Of a DNA stretch of 64,000 bases, positions 8,808-17,400 are shown in pieces. Each line of letters begins with the position of its first letter. Position 1 is the stretch's first letter. The stretch covers positions 3,512,001-3,576,000 of the forward strand of contig NZ_CP011801.1 of assembly GCF_001273775.1 (NCBI RefSeq), given 5' to 3'. The DNA is from Nitrospira moscoviensis. Lineage in GTDB: Bacteria > Nitrospirota > Nitrospiria > Nitrospirales > Nitrospiraceae. A program made the position numbers and the translations under genes. Below the pieces are notes generated by a model. It saw nothing but the letters and a program-made list of their open reading frames with translations. It had not been told where the DNA came from and did no database searches.

Positions 8808-9105
8808 CCGTGGCCTCGGCCAAAATGTGCGGCCCAATAAAAGGTGAGAGTGCTTCGGTGGTGACCACTTCAACGCGGTGCTCCAACGTGTCTTCGAGCA
8901 GATCCGCCAGCGCCATGAAGCGATCGAACGTCTTCTCTGCCGGAGCGAATTCGACAAGCACATCGACATCGCTGTCCGGGCGAGCCTCGTTGCGAAGCAC
9001 GGATCCGAAGAGCGCCAGCCGACGAACACCGAGGCGCCGAATCTCGGGCTCAACGGTTTGTAGCCGCCGGATCGCCTCGTCACGGGTGAGGGAAGGCTTG
9101 CTCAT
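8788..9105 (-). CDS. mntA: MntA-type nucleotidyltransferase antitoxin
   Basis: This 105-residue minimal nucleotidyltransferase carries GSVLR (G34-S35...R38) followed by DSDVD (D46, D48), the active site of MNT antitoxins that AMPylate HepT. ATG at 9105 is preferred; a GTG at 9120 in frame is possible. Its 3' end overlaps hepT by 20 bases, so expression is coupled. It is the first gene of the type VII-like pair. Confidence 0.85.
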   Translation of the reverse strand: MSKPSLTRDEAIRRLQTVEPEIRRLGVRRLALFGSVLRNEARPDSDVDVLVEFAPAEKTFDRFMALADLLEDTLEHRVEVVTTEALSPFIGPHILAEATDVLRAA

Positions 9106-9186
9106 GTGGAGAACATACACGAAACATCCGACTGATGCGAGGCGGAAGACCTACCTTTCCGGCAAACCAGCAGCCGTCTCGCCCGG

Positions 9187-9230
9187 AAGCGATCAGTGGT
9201 TCCTGGAAGCGATCAATGGTTCCTGGAACC
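9187..9230. repeat. 20-base tandem repeat with short hairpin
   Basis: Two copies of a 20-base unit, 9187-9206 and 9207-9226, differ at one base. The right end forms a GGTTCC-T-GGAACC palindrome (9218-9230) followed by TTTATA. It lies in the gap between the short Argonaute 3' end and mntA, so it may be a terminator relic or a small repeat. Confidence 0.6.
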
Positions 9231-9286
9231 TTTATATGTCTTGAAACGATTCGCAAAAGAAGGTCGGTGAACTGCCTAAAGAGCAT

Positions 9287-10729
9287 TCACATATAAAAAG
9301 CATAACGTTTTTGGATGGGGCTACTCTCCGATGTGTACTTGAGGATGCTTCCAACCTGGCGCGCTGCCTGAATCGTTATGGGGAGAGAGCTATCAAATTG
9401 GGTGTTATTCCAATTCATTTTTGTCAGCGCCAGTATTTCCCGAGCCAGTTGCCTTGGTGACTCTTCTGTAGCCACCGACTCGATTTGCAAACCGCGAGGA
9501 ACGTAAAGGCCTGGATACATTTCAAAGAATGGCACGCTGCCCCGCGTGTATAAAAGAGAGAGGCGGTCGTCTATCTGGAGAAACGTTCCCCGCAGAGGCG
9601 GATATGTCCCATTTCTAAACAGTCTCACTTCAGAATCTCTAATAACCAGTAGGTCACGAGTATGTATCTTGAGTCCCTGAAGGCCCTCCTCGCACCCCAT
9701 CGTCTCCTCTACTGAGAACCCCGATGTTTTGTGAATAACGACGCGGGCAGGCAAATGGTGATGTTCCTTTTCATACTGCCCGAGCGCATTGACTACTAAA
9801 GCTTTCATATCAGCTTTTGAAAGATGTGGTTCTAAGTCGCTGTCCGACTTTACCGCCTCGCCTCCACGCAGGATCATGCCTTCTCCGCGCTCATTAAAGA
9901 CCTGCGCCACACTTGTATGGATTCGGACCTTGTCAATCGAGCGAAAGAAACTGATGCCAATGTAGCAGGACTCTAAATCAGATGTTCTTCGAAGTAGGCG
10001 CCAAGGAGTGCCTCCAGCCTTGTAATATAAAGCCGTGTGGAAGTTCCAAGCCCTAGTTGCGGCATCCTGTACCCCGCGAGGTTTAACTCTCGCCGCTACT
10101 TGCTTTGCGGGGACACCGTATGTAGGTGGCCTCACGTACTGTATCGGAATTTTCAGTTGGAGGCTTTCTGCCTTTACCAAGTCGTGTAAATCGTATGCGA
10201 TCGAATCTTTTGAGGCCTTTGCCCAGCGCGAAAAAGGGACAGGTCTCTCAGTCTCTCTGCTTGCATCGACCTTCGCCAGCAACTCATTGGGAGGCGCGCA
10301 TATGATCACGTCTACATTGGTCTCGGAATCAAGGTATTGACACTCATCTATGAAAAGTTTGGCGGCAGTCTTTATGGTCTCAGCGCTAGAGGGATTAGAT
10401 AGGGCTAGCTCCATTTTGCGAGAGTCGATGATGCGTTGGCACCTTTCTTCCGTGGCCCAGTCACACGCAAACACGCCAAAACCAGGAAACGCGGGCCGGA
10501 ATTTCTCCTTCTTGCTTGGCCTTGCTGCCACTCCAGCGCGCGCAGCCGTCATCCATTCATTCACTCTTCGTACAGTAGCGGCGGTCCCTACGAATCCCAC
10601 ATTTATTATTTTTGCAGTTGTGGGCTGATTAAATCCAACAGGACCATAGTCTCTTATGCCAAAACGTATATCTATGTGAGTACCGGTTCCGAATTCTAAG
10701 TCCGGTTCCGGAAGCACTTCGACATTCAT
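9287..10729 (-). CDS. Short prokaryotic Argonaute (MID-PIWI, catalytically inactive)
   Basis: A 480-residue protein lacking N and PAZ domains. The PIWI part has YYKAGGTPWRLL (about 236-246), YIGISFF (256-262) and ARVVIHKTSGF (328-338), followed by a MNWNNTQFDSSLPITIQAAR segment and a terminal YAFYM, which in Argonautes reaches into the guide 5'-end pocket. The position of the first catalytic Asp is Ser in IGIS, so target slicing is not expected. It overlaps the upstream DREN-APAZ gene by four bases (ATGA). Known for the family: short pAgo pairs with an APAZ partner, binds a guide, and on target recognition unleashes the partner effector. Codons are A/T-richer than the surrounding core genes. 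Confidence 0.92.
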   Translation of the reverse strand: MNVEVLPEPDLEFGTGTHIDIRFGIRDYGPVGFNQPTTAKIINVGFVGTAATVRRVNEWMTAARAGVAARPSKKEKFRPAFPGFGVFACDWATEERCQRIIDSRKMELALSNPSSAETIKTAAKLFIDECQYLDSETNVDVIICAPPNELLAKVDASRETERPVPFSRWAKASKDSIAYDLHDLVKAESLQLKIPIQYVRPPTYGVPAKQVAARVKPRGVQDAATRAWNFHTALYYKAGGTPWRLLRRTSDLESCYIGISFFRSIDKVRIHTSVAQVFNERGEGMILRGGEAVKSDSDLEPHLSKADMKALVVNALGQYEKEHHHLPARVVIHKTSGFSVEETMGCEEGLQGLKIHTRDLLVIRDSEVRLFRNGTYPPLRGTFLQIDDRLSLLYTRGSVPFFEMYPGLYVPRGLQIESVATEESPRQLAREILALTKMNWNNTQFDSSLPITIQAARQVGSILKYTSESSPIQKRYAFYM

Positions 10730-12102
10730 AATAGGCTCATTTGGGAATCGTCTATAAGGTCCGCGCCTAAAATCTCTTTTTCTTCATCGTCTGCATGTGA
10801 CAGCCAATCACTGTCAACTATTCCATCGGGGCACTGATATTCAAGCGCCGGACCAAAAGCTAGTAAATCGCTCCCACCCTGGAAGAGGTCTGAGTAACTG
10901 AGGAAGTGCGCCCAAAATTTGATGTTGTTACTCACAGCTTGATGTTTCTCGAATCTCTTAATGCCAGACAGGTATTCTTCACGTAGGGCATATTCCTTTT
11001 GTCCATCAACAGTAAAATGATAGGTGGGTTCCACCACGAGGTGCCAGTTCTGCCCGAGCTTCAAGAACCTCGAAATAAAACCCGTGTGGCGGTAGCAAAG
11101 AACTCTTGATGGGTCTGTTTTAGCATAGAGTGTTTGAACTACTGTCCGCTCAACCGACCGTGCCCCCCACTTTATTTTCCGCTCGATCGATTCACGCCCC
11201 GCCCTAAAGTAATAGAGTGATTTCTGGCGGTTAATCTTAAATCTTCGAAGGCCTCTCACTCTGAGGAAGCTGGTCAAGGAGTAGTTCAAAAGCCGGACAA
11301 AGTCATTCCGACTATCGGAAGAATCGGAGTCCGAGAGCGTTGATGTACTAATAGTTTCCACAGCCTTTTGCGTTAGCAGCTGCCGCCAAGCCTCTCCGTT
11401 CAGTGACAAAAAGCTAGTCACCATTCCATCTTTCAAAAACCACTCCCTTCCTATGTCGAGCCCCAAGGCTTCGGCCTTATCCCTGACACTACTTTCGATT
11501 TTGAACCGAGTTTTTGCTCGAAATATAGTTTGCGGGTAACGAATAAGCGGCAGTGCATTGCTATGCAAGACTTCGGATTTAGGCGGCTGATCCAGGCTTA
11601 TTCCTGAGCTATGCGGGACTGCCAGTCTTTGAAGGGCATGAGAAGCACTTTCATCAAAGCGATGCAGGGACTTCTTGAAGTAGATCGTCCTAGTTTTTTT
11701 CGCCTCCAAACTCGAAAAGTAGTCTTTGACGGATATCCAATAGGCCTCACTGGAGGCTGGCCTCGAAACAACAAGTATTACAGGCTGATTACCGGCCAGC
11801 CAGTGCTTTAAATCAGAAAGATCGACCTTGAAAACAAAACCTGTCGCGTCCTCGTGTGCCCAGGGTTTGTCAGTACCCTTACTCTGTACTTGAATTATGA
11901 AGTTGGTTCCCGTTCTCTTACCGCCTTCGCTTTCACGGCAAAGCTCAATATAGCCATCTATTCCGATATCTGAGTGACTGTTCGTCGGACTCCACAAATG
12001 CCCCATCCGGGCTACTATCGTGGCAATTAGATTGATCGCATTTTGACCGATGAAGCTAGCTGGATGGGCTACCTTGTCTGGAATATCGTTAGGGTTCTGC
12101 AT
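10726..12102 (-). CDS. DREN (DUF4365-like PD-(D/E)XK nuclease)-APAZ effector of the short-Argonaute system
   Basis: The 458-residue product begins at ATG 12102 (MQNPNDIPDK); the longer frame to 12183 only translates an upstream repeat. Residues about 20-130 form a DUF4365-like nuclease with SDIGIDGYIEL (D49, E53) and QVQSK (Q73, K75), a PD-(D/E)XK active site. From about residue 160 the APAZ region follows, with PLIRYPQTIFRAKTRF, the platform for the Argonaute. This is the domain plan of SPARDA systems, in which activated DREN degrades DNA and RNA and kills or arrests the infected cell. The four-base overlap with the Argonaute couples their synthesis. Confidence 0.9.
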   Translation of the reverse strand: MQNPNDIPDKVAHPASFIGQNAINLIATIVARMGHLWSPTNSHSDIGIDGYIELCRESEGGKRTGTNFIIQVQSKGTDKPWAHEDATGFVFKVDLSDLKHWLAGNQPVILVVSRPASSEAYWISVKDYFSSLEAKKTRTIYFKKSLHRFDESASHALQRLAVPHSSGISLDQPPKSEVLHSNALPLIRYPQTIFRAKTRFKIESSVRDKAEALGLDIGREWFLKDGMVTSFLSLNGEAWRQLLTQKAVETISTSTLSDSDSSDSRNDFVRLLNYSLTSFLRVRGLRRFKINRQKSLYYFRAGRESIERKIKWGARSVERTVVQTLYAKTDPSRVLCYRHTGFISRFLKLGQNWHLVVEPTYHFTVDGQKEYALREEYLSGIKRFEKHQAVSNNIKFWAHFLSYSDLFQGGSDLLAFGPALEYQCPDGIVDSDWLSHADDEEKEILGADLIDDSQMSLL

Positions 12103-12166
12103 AGAAAGTAAGCGTCCCAAAGCTAGGGAAGAAAACGGGGAAGAAAACGGGGACAGGCTACTTTCT
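12103..12166. repeat. Imperfect inverted repeat upstream of the SPARDA operon
   Basis: Arms AGAAAGTA (12103-12110) and TACTTTCT (12159-12166) extend with partial pairing into GTCCC/GGGGAC. The inside holds two near-copies of a 12-base unit beginning GAAAACGGGG. The element resembles palindromic REP-like sequences and accounts for the spurious N-terminal extension of the DREN frame. Confidence 0.5.
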
Positions 12167-12183
12167 AAAGGGGAAGTTGTCAA
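12155..12183 (-). promoter_or_regulatory. Candidate promoter of the SPARDA operon
   Basis: On the minus strand a perfect TTGACA (complement of 12178-12183) is followed after 17 bases by TAGCCT (12155-12160). The start of transcription would fall inside the inverted repeat, giving a leader of roughly 45 bases to the ATG at 12102. Confidence 0.45.
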
Positions 12184-12309
12184 TGAAGCGACTGCCTGAG
12201 GCTAATTAGGATGGAGTCGTGAGCCTGCGGTTGGGAAGGCGGTGCTTCGTTGATCGCGTCTGGATTTTCGAGATTCGCGAAGGTGAGGTGCGAAACCGGA
12301 GACGGTAAC

Positions 12310-12341
12310 GGGACAGGCCACCAGCGGCCGGAACCAGTCCC
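12310..12341. repeat. Imperfect palindrome next to the relic gltD end
   Basis: GGGACAGGCC at one end and a GGCC...GTCCC arm at the other form an imperfect hairpin. It starts at the stop codon of the relic gltD 3' end, so it may be the former gltD terminator or a REP-like element. Confidence 0.45.
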
Positions 12342-12443
12342 TACTTGGCTGACTGCTTGGCGGATTTCCGGAGAGAAGGTTCTTATCGATCCCCGCCGCC
12401 ATCTTGCGCCCTTCGGCGATGGCCCAGACGATGAGCGAGACGC
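12341..12443 (-). pseudogene. gltD: Displaced 3' end of a second gltD copy
   Basis: Bases 12382-12443 match 13101-13162, inside intact gltD, at 60 of 62 positions and encode the same SLIVWAIAEGRKMAAGIDK peptide. Beyond this the two diverge. With a one-base frame change the relic continues as KSAKQSAK and then a TAG at 12341-12343, an alternative form of the intact ending (KSARKSVS). No other part of gltD is present, so this is a non-functional fragment, 719 bases from the intact copy and in the same orientation. It probably marks an insertion or recombination at the gltD 3' end. Confidence 0.85.
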
Positions 12444-12482
12444 GGATCTTGCACTTCGATCCGAACCGCCAAGGCTGCTTCT

Positions 12483-12802
12483 TCAAGTCGGCAGAGGAAT
12501 TTCGATGAAGCCCACTGTTTGAGCCCGCTCTAACGCTTCTTCAATCGCTGGCAGCAAGGCAACCACTGTGCGTACTTGGTTGGTCGGGATCACCATGACC
12601 GCAAGTTTTCGTCCTGAAAGGTTCTGCTGGTAACGAAGCTGTTGGTCTGCCGTGATGAATACGTCGAATTGTTCCTCGGCCCGCTTCAGCAGTTCTCGTT
12701 CTTGATCCCCGCCCATCCCATATCTTGGACGGTACGAATCGAAAGCTGGCCGAGCCGTGATTTGACGATGTGAGGGACCGATTCGTCGAGAAGGATCTTC
12801 AA
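12483..12802 (-). pseudogene. DUF5615 PIN-like toxin, frameshifted
   Basis: A TTG at 12802, overlapping the stop of the DUF433 gene (TTGA), opens LKILLDESVP...TVQDMGWAGIKN, the start of a DUF5615 (Mut7-C/PIN-like) toxin. The frame then hits a stop. Shifting by one base at about 12695-12700 restores ELLKRAEEQFDVFITADQQLRYQQNLSGRKLAV to the family end at 12483. The family sequence suggests one G was lost (GGA GAA read as GAG AAC). Only the downstream piece shows as an ORF with a false ATG. The gene is therefore either inactivated or carries a sequencing error. Confidence 0.8.
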
Positions 12803-13044
12803 GCCGACTTTGCGAGCTTTAAGAGGGTGGCTTTGGAAAATTCAAGGACCTGAATCGCCTGTTGACGAGTCACCGTGGGAAAGTTCTGCAGAAACTCATC
12901 GAGCGAAAGGCCCGCTTCCAGATTAGTCAGCAACGCCTCAACAGGAACCCGGGTCCCCTTGAATACTGGGGCGCCGCTTACGATGTCTGGGTCGATCGTC
13001 ACTGGCAGGAATTTGAGTTCCTTCTCGTCGATGACCAGGTTCAT
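12799..13044 (-). CDS. DUF433 antitoxin
   Basis: The 81-residue protein has the DUF433 core PVFKGTRVPVEALLTNLEAGLSLDEFL and the NFPTVTRQQAIQVLEF helix, as in antitoxins paired with DUF5615 toxins. It begins 14 bases after the gltD stop and its own stop overlaps the TTG start of the DUF5615 gene. With the toxin frameshifted, it may persist without a partner. Confidence 0.85.
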   Translation of the reverse strand: MNLVIDEKELKFLPVTIDPDIVSGAPVFKGTRVPVEALLTNLEAGLSLDEFLQNFPTVTRQQAIQVLEFSKATLLKLAKSA

Positions 13045-13058
13045 AAGACTAGCCTTCT

Positions 13059-14495
13059 TTACGAGACTGACTTCCTTGCCGACTTGCCCGCCTGTAGATA
13101 CTTATCGATCCCCGCCGCCATCTTGCGCCCTTCGGCGATCGCCCAGACGATGAGCGAGGCGCCGCGTTTGGTGTCGCCGCCGGCGAAGATGCCGTCGAGG
13201 TTGGTCATGAAGTTGTCGTCCACGGCGACCGCGCCGCGCTGGTCGTACTTGACGCCGAGGCTGTCGAGCAGGCCGTTCTTCACCGGACCGGTGAAGCCCA
13301 TGGCGAGCAAGACTAAGTCCACGTCCATTTCGAACTCGGTATTCGGCATCGCGGTGAACTTGCCGTTTTCGAACTTGACGCGGTTCGCGTGGAGCTTGGT
13401 CACATGGCCGTTGTGGCCGGTGAATTTCGTCGTCGAGATGCTCCATTGCCGGTCGCAGCCTTCTTCGTGCGCGTGCGACGTACGCAGCTGCATCGGCCAG
13501 AGGGGCCAGGGTGTCGAGCCGGCCCGCTGGGGCGGCGGTTCGGGCAGCAGCTCGAATTGGTGCGCTTCCAGGCAGCCTTGCCGATGGGCGGTGCCGAGGC
13601 AGTCGGAGCCCGTGTCGCCGCCGCCGATGATCACGACGCGCTTGCCCTTCGCCGTGATCGGCTCGTCGGTCACGGAAATGCCGGCCGTCCGCTTGTTCTG
13701 CTGCGTGAGATATTCCATCGCCAGATGGACGCCCTTGAGCTCGCGGCCGGGGATGGGCAGCTCGCGCGCCTGCTCGGCGCCGAGCGTCAATCCGACCGCG
13801 TCGAACTGGGACCGCAGCTGCTCCGCAGTGATGTCTTTGCCGACCGTCACGCCGGTGCGGAATTCGACGCCTTCGGCCTTCATCTGCTCCAACCGCCGGT
13901 CGATGACCCACTTTTCCATCTTGAAGTCCGGGATGCCGTAGCGGAGCAAGCCGCCGATGCGGTCGGCTTTCTCGAAGAGCGTCACACTGTGGCCGGCGCG
14001 GGCGAGCTGCTGCGCCGCGGCCATTCCGGCCGGGCCGGAGCCGACGATCGCCACCGTCTTGCCCGTTTTCCTGACCGGCAGAACCGGCTCGACCAAGCCT
14101 TCATTGAAGCCCCGATCGATGATGTTCCACTCGATGATGCGGATCGACACCGGATCTTCGTTGATGCCGAGCACGCAGGCGCCTTCGCAAGGCGCCGGGC
14201 ACAAGCGGCCGGTGAATTCCGGGAAGTTGTTCGTCGTATGCAGCGCCTTGAGCGCGTCCTTCCACCGGCCGCGGTAGACGAGGTCGTTCCATTCAGGAAT
14301 GAGATTCACCACCGGACAGCCGGTGGAGCCCTGGCAGAACGGCACCCCGCAATCCATGCAGCGCGCGCCCTGGATCTTGAGCTTGTCCTCGGAGATCGGC
14401 TCGTACATCTCCTTCCAGTCGAGCACCCGCAGCTCGACCGGCTTGCGCTTCGGACCCTCACGGGCATATTTCATGAAACCCTTCGGGTCTCCCAT
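13059..14495 (-). CDS. gltD: Glutamate synthase small subunit (NADPH)
   Basis: The 478-residue subunit has an N-terminal cysteine region for FeS clusters (CMDCGVPFCQ, GCPVVNL, CPAPCEGACVLGI), a FAD-binding fingerprint (VAIVGSGPAGMAAA) and an NAD(P) fingerprint (VVIIGGGDTGSD). It passes electrons from NADPH to GltB. The ATG shares one base with the gltB stop (TGATG), so the pair is an operon. Its 3' end borders the accessory island. Confidence 0.95.
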   Translation of the reverse strand: MGDPKGFMKYAREGPKRKPVELRVLDWKEMYEPISEDKLKIQGARCMDCGVPFCQGSTGCPVVNLIPEWNDLVYRGRWKDALKALHTTNNFPEFTGRLCPAPCEGACVLGINEDPVSIRIIEWNIIDRGFNEGLVEPVLPVRKTGKTVAIVGSGPAGMAAAQQLARAGHSVTLFEKADRIGGLLRYGIPDFKMEKWVIDRRLEQMKAEGVEFRTGVTVGKDITAEQLRSQFDAVGLTLGAEQARELPIPGRELKGVHLAMEYLTQQNKRTAGISVTDEPITAKGKRVVIIGGGDTGSDCLGTAHRQGCLEAHQFELLPEPPPQRAGSTPWPLWPMQLRTSHAHEEGCDRQWSISTTKFTGHNGHVTKLHANRVKFENGKFTAMPNTEFEMDVDLVLLAMGFTGPVKNGLLDSLGVKYDQRGAVAVDDNFMTNLDGIFAGGDTKRGASLIVWAIAEGRKMAAGIDKYLQAGKSARKSVS

Positions 14496-17400
14496 CAGTG
14501 CACCGCGCTCGCCTTCCGTTTCCGCTCTTCCAACACGCGCTTGTAATCGACCGGCATGACTTTGAAGAACTTCGGCAGCATGCCGTCCCATGCGTCGAGG
14601 ACGCGTTTGGCGTTCCGGCTGCCGGTATGCATGAAGTGCGCGGTGATCATCTCGTGCAGCAGCTTCTTGTCGTCGTTGGTCGTGACCTTTTCCAATTCCA
14701 CCATGCCGAGGTTGCACCGCGACTGGAATTTGTCCATCTCGTCCAACACGAAGGCGACCCCGCCCGACATGCCGGCGGCGAAGTTCCGGCCCGTCCGGCC
14801 CAACACCACGACGACGCCGCCCGTCATGTATTCGCAGCCGTGGTCGCCCGTGCCCTCCACGACCGCCCGGACGCCGCTGTTGCGCACGGCGAACCGCTCG
14901 CCGGCCATGCCGTAGAAATAGGCCTCGCCTTGCGTCGCCCCGTAGAGGGACGTGTTGCCGATGAGGATCGTCTCTTCCGGCGTGAAGAGGACGTTCTTCG
15001 GCGGGTAGACGATGATCTTCCCGCCCGAGAGACCCTTGCCGAGATAGTCGTTGGACTCGCCTTCCAGCGTGAGCGTGATGCCGCGCGAGAGGAAGGCGCC
15101 GAACGACTGCCCGGCCGAGCCGGTGAACTTGATCGAGATCGTGTCGGGCGGCAAGCCCTCCAAGCCGTATTTCTTGGCGACCCGGCTGGACAGCATCGTG
15201 CCGACGGTCCGATTCACGTTGCGGATCGGCAAGTCCAGTGTCACCTTCTGGCCCGTTTCCAGCGCCGGCTTGCACAGTTCGATCAATTGATTATCGAGCA
15301 CGCAGTCGAGCCCGTGATCCTGCTTCTGCACGCAGTAGCGCGGGATCTCGGGCGACACATCGGGCGCCTTCAGCAAGGGCGTGAGGTCGAGGCCCTTGGC
15401 TTTCCAATGGTCGATCGCCTGCTGGACTTTCAGTTTGTCGACGCGGCCGATCATTTCATTGACGGTCCGGAAGCCCAGCTTGGCCATGATCTGCCGCAGC
15501 TCTTCCCCCACGAAGAAGAAGTAATTGACGATGTGCTCTGGCTGCCCGGCGAATTTCTTCCGTAAGGTCGGGTCCTGGGTCGCGATGCCGACCGGGCAGG
15601 TATTCAGGTGGCACTTGCGCATCATGATGCAGCCTTCGACGATCAACGGCGCCGTCGCGAAGCCGTACTCTTCCGCGCCGAGCAGCGCCGCAATGGCGAC
15701 GTCGCGGCCGGTTTTCAGCTGGCCGTCGGTCTCGACGCGAATGCGCCCGCGCAAGTCGTTCAACACCAGCGTCTGATGCGTTTCGGCCAAACCCAGTTCC
15801 CACGGCACGCCGGCGTACTTGATGGACGAGAGCGGCGAGGCGCCGGTGCCGCCCGAGTCGCCGCTGATCAACACCTTGTCCGCATGCGCCTTCGCGACAC
15901 CGGCTGCGACGGTGCCCACGCCGACTTCGGATACGAGCTTGACCGAGACGGCCGCGTCTGGATTGGAATTCTTGAGATCGAAAATGAGCTGGGCCAAGTC
16001 TTCGATGGAATAAATATCGTGGTGCGGCGGCGGCGAAATCAATTGCACGCCCGGCGTGGAATAGCGGAGGCGCGCGATGTTGTCGTCCACCTTGTGACCG
16101 GGCAATTGGCCGCCTTCGCCCGGCTTGGCCCCCTGCGCCATCTTGATCTGCAGTTCCTTGGCATTGACGAGATAGTGCGACGTGACGCCGAATCGGGCCG
16201 AGGCCACCTGCTTGATGTAGCTGTTCTTGCTGTCGCCGTTGGGCAGCGGCTTGAAGCGCTCCGGATCTTCGCCGCCTTCGCCGGTGTTGCTCTTCGCGCC
16301 GAGCCGGTTCATCGCGATCGCGAGCGTCTCGTGCGCTTCCTTGCTGATCGAGCCGAACGACATCGCGCCGGTCGTGAAGCGCTTCACGATCTCCTTGGCC
16401 GGTTCCACCTCGTCCAACGGAATCGGCTCCGGCTGGAACTTGAAATCGAGCAGGCCGCGTAAATTCGATCGCCGCTTGCTCTCGTCGTTCACCAGCTGCG
16501 AGAACTCGGCAAAGGTCTTCGGGTCGTTGGATTTGGTCGCATGCTGCAGCTTATAGATGGTGTCGGGATTCCAGTTGTGGTGCTCGCCCTGGATCCGGTA
16601 ATGGATCTCCCCGCCGAAGTCGAGCTGCCGGATCGGCGCCGGCTCATAGGCCATCCGATGGCGTTTCAGCGTCTCTTCGCCGAGCTCACGGATGCCGATC
16701 CCTTCCACGCGCGACGGCGTGCCGGTGAAATAGCGATTGATCAGCTCATGGTTGAGCCCGATCGCCTCGAAGATCTGCGCGCCGCAGTAGGACTGGACGG
16801 TGGAGATGCCCATCTTGGAGAAGATCTTCAGCAGGCCCTTGTTGATGGCCTTGATGAACTTGCCTTCGGCCGTCTGCGCGTCCAACCCCTCCGGCAAGTA
16901 GCCGTCCCGCTCCATGTCGATGAGCGACTCGAAGACGAGATAGGGATTGACCGTGCCGGCCCCGTAGCCGATGAGACAGGCAAAGTGATGCACGTCGCGC
17001 GGCTCACCGGTTTCGACGGTGAGGCCGACTTCGGTCCTGGTGCATTCCCTGACCAGATGATGATGGACGGCCGCGACGCCGAGCAGGCTCGGGATCGGCG
17101 CCCATTCTTCGTTCACGCCGCGGTCGCTCAGGATCAGGAATTTGTATCCCTCCTTGATGGCCTGCGACGCCTGGCGGCAGAGGTCATCGACGGCCGCGCC
17201 AAGTCCCTCCGGCCCCTCCGCTACGCGGAACAGCATCTTGAGCGTCTTGCTCTTGAAGTGCGGGTCGGCGATCTCGCGGATCTTCTGCAAGTCGGCGTTG
17301 GTCAGAATCGGCTGCTTTACCCGGATACGCCGGCAGGACTCCGGATGTTCGTCCATCAAATTGGGCTTCGGCCCGATGCTCGTCGTGAGCGACATGACCA

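Noticed and set aside
12103..12183. N-terminal extension of the DREN-APAZ frame from 12183
   Set aside because: It translates the inverted repeat and gives low-complexity Ser/Pro sequence; the family start fits ATG 12102.
12202..12486. A 94-residue minus-strand ORF between SPARDA and DUF5615
   Set aside because: It is a read-through of the relic gltD end and the palindrome, with no start signal.
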